A stretch of 64,000 nt of DNA from Globodera rostochiensis (lineage: Eukaryota > Nematoda > Chromadorea > Rhabditida > Heteroderidae): contig JAEVLN010000013.1 in NCBI GenBank assembly GCA_018350325.1, positions 186,001-250,000 of the forward strand. Direction: 5' to 3'. How positions within the stretch are numbered: the stretch's first letter is position 1; every line of letters starts with the position of its first letter. The notes beneath the pieces were generated by a model. That model was not told the origin of the DNA. It saw only the letters and a program-made list of their open reading frames with translations, and made no database searches. Below are positions 59,491-64,000 of this stretch, piece after piece. The translations under genes and the position numbers were made by a program.

Positions 59491-59507
59491 ACACACACAC
59501 ACACACA
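59491..59507. repeat. (AC)n microsatellite
   Basis: An uninterrupted run of about eight AC dinucleotides, ending in cattt. Confidence 0.9.
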
Positions 59508-59962
59508 TTTAATGGCAGACAAAACTTTCCCACTTTGCATCTGCCTCAACAGCGGTTTGATCTTTAATTAAATATTATTAAATTATATTTGTAAATTGTT
59601 TTAGTCAGATAAGTTAAATTTATATATATAAACAAAGAGTAGAGTTAATAGTTTATAGTCATTTTTAACTTAAGTTTTTGATAATCTCAAGGATTGAAAC
59701 ATTATTATATTTTTTAAATTAGATTAATTGTTATTAAAAATCACAATAATATGGTTATGTTTCAAATCTTTCTACCAAAAATATCGTTCGATAAACCATT
59801 TTAATAAATCCAACGTACACTGGTTTTAGTTGTATTTTTATTTTTTATTGTATTGTTTTATTTGATTAATGAAGTTAATTACAAAAATTTACCCCCAGCA
59901 CGTGTTGGATGAAAATCATTTGTTAATTTTTTTTTTCAAAAATTGAATATAATTTTTTTCAT

Positions 59963-60202
59963 TTATTCCCAAGATTTTTGTTTTCGATCGGTAATGAGCG
60001 CCACGGTCGAACTTTTCTGCGCTCTTAGTTCAAAATCTACCATAATTGAAGGTATGCGTGGCTTTTTGGGGCACGGCCCTATACAAGAATTAGGCTCAAA
60101 CGATAGTAAAAGTTTCCATAATTCGAGTCCACCATTAACATTTGTAATAAAAAGTGAATTGGCATACTTTTTAACAATTATTACAAGGTTATTTATTTTA
60201 AT
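59963..60202 (-). CDS. Candidate exon, longest minus-strand island frame at the right end
   Basis: The minus strand is open for 79 codons. The GC-richer part reads NGGLELWKLLLSFEPNSCIG then PCPKKPRIPSIMVDFELRAQ then KSSTVALITDRKQKSWE, ending at TAA. The mix of residues is convincingly protein-like and the strand agrees with the local skew. I do not recognise the family. The plus strand is also open (59943-60206), and its product contains VELFCALSSKSTIIEGMRGF. Confidence 0.35.
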   Translation of the reverse strand: MKINNLVIIVKKYANSLFITNVNGGLELWKLLLSFEPNSCIGPCPKKPRIPSIMVDFELRAQKSSTVALITDRKQKSWE

Positions 60203-60849
60203 TTAATTTAATGGCTTACAATTTATTGTAGTTAAGATTTAGGCACCAAAGGTCAATCACAAATGAGGGCATTTGATTTAATAATATGGTTTTTAATTTG
60301 TTCAAATTTAAATTTGCGGACGAATTTTTAGAGAACTAAATAATCGAGAACTAAATAGAGAACCGGGTGAAAGTTAAAAAATAAACAACAAATTTCTCTT
60401 TTTATTTATTTTTATTTATATAAAAATTAGGTAAAAAAACTCATTGTTGGTTAATTATTGAATTCCTTCCGTTCTAATTGTGTGTAAGTAATTTTGACAT
60501 AAGCCCACCCTCAGTTTCGCGCCTTTTTTAAAAATAATATACTGCCTCAACCTGTAAATTGGGGTAAAAAGATAGAATTAAAGCGAATTGGGTGACTTTA
60601 TACGCTTAGTTCGACTTTAGTGAAAGATGTTTCGCTGTGATAGCTATGGAGAAACCAATGCCGAACTTAAGTTTTTTAATTACGACTAGAATTTGGTTTT
60701 TTTTTGCATTTTTAATGATTAATTAATGCACTACTAATATATGACAGTTTAGTAAATTATTTTTAAGTATTTTTAAAAAGTAAATTAATATTACAATATT
60801 TGTTTTATTTTAACGTGATTTTTAAAATTTTTTGATTTAAATAATTTAT

Positions 60850-60957
60850 TTATTTATATTCAATCACTATCTTGATGTGTTTTTTCGGCCGCAATTTATC
60901 GGTCAACATTTTCTGTATCACATTACACATCAAAACGTACAATTCGTTTTTGGTGAT
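60850..60957 (-). CDS. Candidate exon, unknown
   Basis: The minus strand is open for 35 codons between stops and reads ITKNELYVLMCNVIQKMLTD then KLRPKKHIKIVIEYK. It is amphipathic and globular in look. It lies on the same strand as the previous entry, 650 bases upstream in transcription order, so both could belong to one gene. Unknown. Confidence 0.25.
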   Translation of the reverse strand: MTKNELYVLMCNVIQKMLTDKLRPKKHIKIVIEYK

Positions 60958-61743
60958 TCAAATTCATATTCCTCTAATTGTTCCAATCTAAATATTATGT
61001 TTCTTAAAATACATAAATGATATTTATATTCACGACCAAGATTTGTGATTTTTAGTTTAGCATATTTAAAGTAATAGTTTAAAATTGTATCTGTTTCTAA
61101 TTACTTTTTGATTAAAATTTATTATTCTACACTTCACTCTGCAACACTGTAAAAGAAACATGTAATTGCAGCTTTAATTTTTGTTACTTTAGATTTTAAC
61201 ATTTCACATTAACACCACTCTGTTCGATAATTATTTTTTTGTTTTGCACAATTAACCTTAATTAATACGATAGTTAATTTTTTATATAATTTATCTTTAG
61301 TAGTATTAAATTTTAATATGTTTTTGCGATTTTTAAAATGAAATATGCAATTTATTCGTGTTTTTTTAATATGTTAATTTAATTTTTATTTATAAGTTTC
61401 CGGTCCTCATTTATTAATCTGTCTTCTCCTTTTCTGTTTAAAATTTGCTTATTCAAAAATTACTAAACAATTTACCGCCAATCTATGGACTTTTTTAAAT
61501 TATGTTCAAACATAAACATGCTACGCGATCTTCCGTTTAAAATTTATTTACGAGAAGAAGCATTCATTATAAAATGAAAATTAAATAAAAAGGTAATACA
61601 TAAAATAATGAATTTAAAAAATATAAAAGATATAAATAAAACGTAAATCAACAAAAATAGAATTTCAAAAGTTAAATTTAGTTGTCTACTGACCTTATTT
61701 ATGCCATAATCTAACAAAATAAAACTGCTCCTTTGAATCTCAG

Positions 61744-61838
61744 TGGCGGCTACAAAAAAGCTTATAAATTTAGACGAATTAGATCACCCAAAAAGTATTA
61801 TCTGCAGTAGCAGATTTAAACTAAGCTTATCAAAATGA
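61744..61838 (+). CDS. Candidate exon with acceptor, unknown
   Basis: After cctttgaatctcag the plus frame reads AATKKLINLDELDHPKSIIC and stays open to TGA. The strand agrees with the A-rich domain. Unknown. Confidence 0.25.
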
Positions 61839-61963
61839 TACACTGGAAAACTAAACCTACTTATAAAAGTTTCTGACCGTCTTTATTCATGTCACTTTAC
61901 CTGCGCAAAAAAAGTTTAAAATGCAAATGAAAATAAAAATTATAAACTAAATATTAAATATAA

Positions 61964-62188
61964 CAATTATTTACCAATTTAGCGATAATTTATCTTACCT
62001 TACAGTTAAACTTTATAATACAAATTAATAATCTAATTAAATGCATTCAAATTTTGAAAATCGTTAATACAATTAAAAAAATATATAAAGTAAAGGTCAT
62101 TCAAAGTGTTAAGGAAAAAGTCATCTTCACTCAGAGGAGTTCGACTAAATCAACGCTCGTTTGCCTTGACGATGTGAACAAATATTAA
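61964..62188 (+). CDS. Candidate exon, unknown
   Basis: The plus strand is open for 74 codons between TAA codons, without an ATG. The GC-richer end (62093-62188) reads KVIQSVKEKVIFTQRSSTKS then TLVCLDDVNKY. The AT-rich upstream part may be intron read through by chance. No family is recognised. Confidence 0.25.
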   Translation, partial: QLFTNLAIIYLTLQLNFIIQINNLIKCIQILKIVNTIKKIYKVKVIQSVKEKVIFTQRSSTKSTLVCLDDVNKY

Positions 62189-62288
62189 AAGAAAACACTA
62201 AGCAACTAATTTATAGCAGTTTATAAAAAGTAAGTATAAAGAAAAAACTATCAAATTTTTATTATTTAAGGTTGTTTGTCGCATCACC

Positions 62289-62528
62289 TTGTGCTTGCAA
62301 AAAAAAGTATTGCGGTTTACCAAAACTGATAATTGGAAAATTTTTTTTAATGAAATAATTCAAACGTCTATAGAAAAATATCTGATTAATAAAACATTAA
62401 TTATATTAAAAATTTTAAATTGTCTAATACATTTATATATTTGTTTAAGGTTTAAAAGTGAATCTTTTAAAATTAAAATTTTCTGGCGATGCAAATTGAA
62501 TTCAATTCAATATTTTTCAATCGTTTAA
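62289..62528 (+). CDS. Open frame in AT-rich DNA, doubtful
   Basis: A 79-codon plus frame containing KVLRFTKTDNWKIFFNEIIQ, later hydrophobic and Ile/Leu-rich. It is long for this composition but has no ATG, no splice signal and no recognisable motif. Confidence 0.15.
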   Translation: MCLQKKVLRFTKTDNWKIFFNEIIQTSIEKYLINKTLIILKILNCLIHLYICLRFKSESFKIKIFWRCKLNSIQYFSIV

Positions 62529-62659
62529 AGATATATTTTATAAACATACATTGAAACACAGAGGTATAATGGAGGCAACAATTAAAAAAAGGCTCTGGAA
62601 AGCTATTGTCGGTGAAATAAAATTGAAAAATATAAAAAGTAAATTGATAATAAAATAAC

Positions 62660-62941
62660 TAGGGACGCAATTGGCGCGCTGATTGCAACCGTGCCAATGG
62701 CTTGCTTGCGATAATCGCCAAGGGCAACAAATCACACATTGCCCACTTGCGCAACTTAGTTGCCGACATTTTTTCTACAAGTGTGAGGCTGAGCGCGAGG
62801 CCATGCACCAGCGTAGTCAAGGCATGCCATCTCGGCTGCCATCCGCATTATTTATGTGCCAAAATTAAAAAAAGATTAAAATCAAATATTGCGATGTTAA
62901 TAAACACACATAAATTCTTTTGTACGGCAAGAAACCATTAA
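62660..62941 (+). CDS. GC-rich island with two overlapping plus frames
   Basis: The strongest GC island of the right half (about 62660-62865). One plus frame (62702-62941) reads IIAKGNKSHIAHLRNLVADI. The other (62683-62868) reads CDNRQGQQITHCPLAQLSCR and then FFYKCEAEREAMHQRSQGMP, with several Cys and His that could suggest a zinc-binding fold. Each frame is open for at least 60 codons, and I cannot tell which, if either, is real. The pattern could also be a captured fragment of a transposon. No family is named. Confidence 0.3.
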
Positions 62942-63657
62942 TCTAATAAGCTTAGCTAAAGCAAAATGCGTCGAAAACTATTGCTTACTGAATTAACCCC
63001 CCTCCCCCCCAAAAAAAAAAATTTATAAAAATAAACAATATTAAATGATAAGATTTGGAATAATTATATCGATCTGTCAGAATCAACAAAAAATAGACAT
63101 TGTAAAAGGTTTAAACAGCGACAAAAAAGTATTTATAAAAAAGATTTTCTAATGACAAAATTTGGTATGCTTCGGTTCTCGAATGAAATGTTATCATGGG
63201 AGAAGAATTGCTCGACAAAACCAAACCAAAGTTTAACGTTTTGATGAGTGGGCCGTTGCATAATGCATTTCATTGAGCTGCTCATACATAAAAGCGCGAA
63301 AAAATTAATAAAACAAAAATCTAGAATAAAATTAATATGCATTAAAAATTCTTTGGCTTTAGAATACATTCGTAATTGAAATATAATCACAATAAAGATG
63401 TATAATTTCAGATAAAGAAAAATAAATGTTGTCATGACAAAGTGCATGGCATAATTGTAAAAGCTAGAGCTTACACAAATTTTTACGTTTGATATATTTT
63501 TATAAAGTTAATAACAAAAACAAGTTTAGTCTATAATTCATAGGTTTATTAGATCATTATCATATCAGATAACCTAAATAAAATATCGTTTTTTTGATTG
63601 ACTTTTCTTTTGCGTCATTAATTGTGATAATTTCATAATATTTATATTTTATACTAT

Positions 63658-63906
63658 TCAGAAGAATATTGTTATATTTAATGTTAAAATTATATTTCTG
63701 CGTTTTGGTTTACATTTAGCCTTGTTTATCTGCAAATAATGAATTTTAATGTATGGTTTAAAGCTTTTAAAAATTAGTCTTTTCCAATTGTTTATTAACG
63801 GTTTAATTAATTTTTGACTTTTTAAATTCGCGCCTCGAACGTCTTTTTTTTGCTCCTTGCACAAAAAATCGGAAGCGATTTTGTAACTTCTTTTGCAAAT
63901 TTGCAT
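63658..63906 (-). CDS. ATG-started frame, basic, unknown
   Basis: On the minus strand an ATG at 63906 opens a frame of 82 codons reading MQICKRSYKIASDFLCKEQK then KDVRGANLKSQKLIKPLINN, Lys-rich throughout. The strand agrees with the local T-rich plus strand. The GC-richer part is 63820-63900. No family is recognised, and the lower-complexity tail may be chance extension. Confidence 0.28.
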   Translation of the reverse strand: MQICKRSYKIASDFLCKEQKKDVRGANLKSQKLIKPLINNWKRLIFKSFKPYIKIHYLQINKAKCKPKRRNIILTLNITIFF

Positions 63907-64000
63907 GAATGTATAAGCTGAATATTATATAAACAATTTGTTTTTGCTTTCGAAAATTGTTATTTTTCCCCAAATGAATATTCTAATATTTAAAACAAGC

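Larger units (their letters stand above)
56651..64000. other. AT-rich right end with alternating skew
   Basis: The plus strand is mostly T-rich from 56.65 to 61.5 kb (A-rich near 57.8-58.1 kb), A-rich to about 63.4 kb, then T-rich. Islands not listed separately are 58120-58190 (both strands open), 59325-59460 (purine-rich on the plus strand, both strands open), 60490-60550 (minus, KKGAKLRVGLCQNYLHTIRT), 60600-60670, 61500-61570 and 63150-63290 (both strands open). A C-run followed by an A-run lies at 62997-63021. Nothing else is recognisable. Confidence 0.45.

Noticed and set aside
12640..64000. Ciliate-style germline DNA with AT-rich internal eliminated sequences, or a reassigned stop codon
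   Set aside because: Islands and one scrambled duplicate suggested it. However, no consistent pointer repeats were seen, in-frame TAA, TAG and TGA all occur with no single reassignment helping, and the recognised viral and F54H12.2-like frames use the standard code.
12640..64000. Listing every 40-80-codon open frame of the AT-rich region as a gene
   Set aside because: At this base composition, a rough estimate gives on the order of a hundred or more stop-free runs of 40 codons per strand by chance, so length alone is not evidence.

Overview
This is an AT-rich eukaryotic nuclear window, most likely from an invertebrate. The evidence is possible spliced exons with AG/GT borders, nested foldback elements, a tRNA-derived repeat, a roughly 500-bp satellite, and a relict resembling the nematode F54H12.2 family. 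A nematode is my first guess, but nothing here fixes the species. There are no operons, rRNA genes, intact tRNA genes or CRISPR arrays. Only about a tenth of the window is confidently interpretable as genes or named elements.

Region 1 (1-3652). A cut-off basic reading frame runs off the left edge and stops inside a dispersed repeat. After a T-rich kilobase comes the main discovery: a 635-codon open frame carrying the methyltransferase-guanylyltransferase (capping) domain of an alphavirus-like positive-strand RNA virus of the virga/nege/kita-like kind. It has shifted frame near its end, where an overlapping frame continues for about 150 codons. It is best read as an endogenous viral element (EVE), because the frame then runs straight into satellite DNA.

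Region 2 (3602-12624). A tandem satellite of 18 units of 494-507 bp. It begins and ends at the same phase, on the same 21 bp. Shared variants show 5-unit and 3-unit block duplications.

Region 3 (12625-20848). AT-rich DNA (roughly 75-80% A+T) with small GC-richer islands that may be exons.

Region 4 (20849-22519). A frameshifted relict of an F54H12.2-like (virus- or transposon-derived) protein. A 933-bp foldback element lies 7 bp after its stop codon. A second inverted repeat is nested inside that element and holds a tRNA-like SINE body on the minus strand.

Region 5 (22520-64000). A 41-kb expanse of very AT-rich DNA. By eye, the plus strand alternates between A-rich and T-rich domains with sharp switches. 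Exon-like islands tend to lie on the A-rich strand. One pair of duplicated segments (26.8-27.3 kb and 31.9-32.5 kb) shows that an inverted segment carries inverted skew. A 1.19-kb Mutator-like foldback element with a 9-bp target duplication sits at 35.3-36.5 kb, and a retropepsin fragment at 39.6 kb. Several short hairpin or iterated-motif elements occur further right.

In DNA this AT-rich, open frames of 40 codons arise often by chance. The many small candidate exons are therefore listed with low confidence and rest on GC content, splice-like borders or duplication, not on length. I recognised no host protein.
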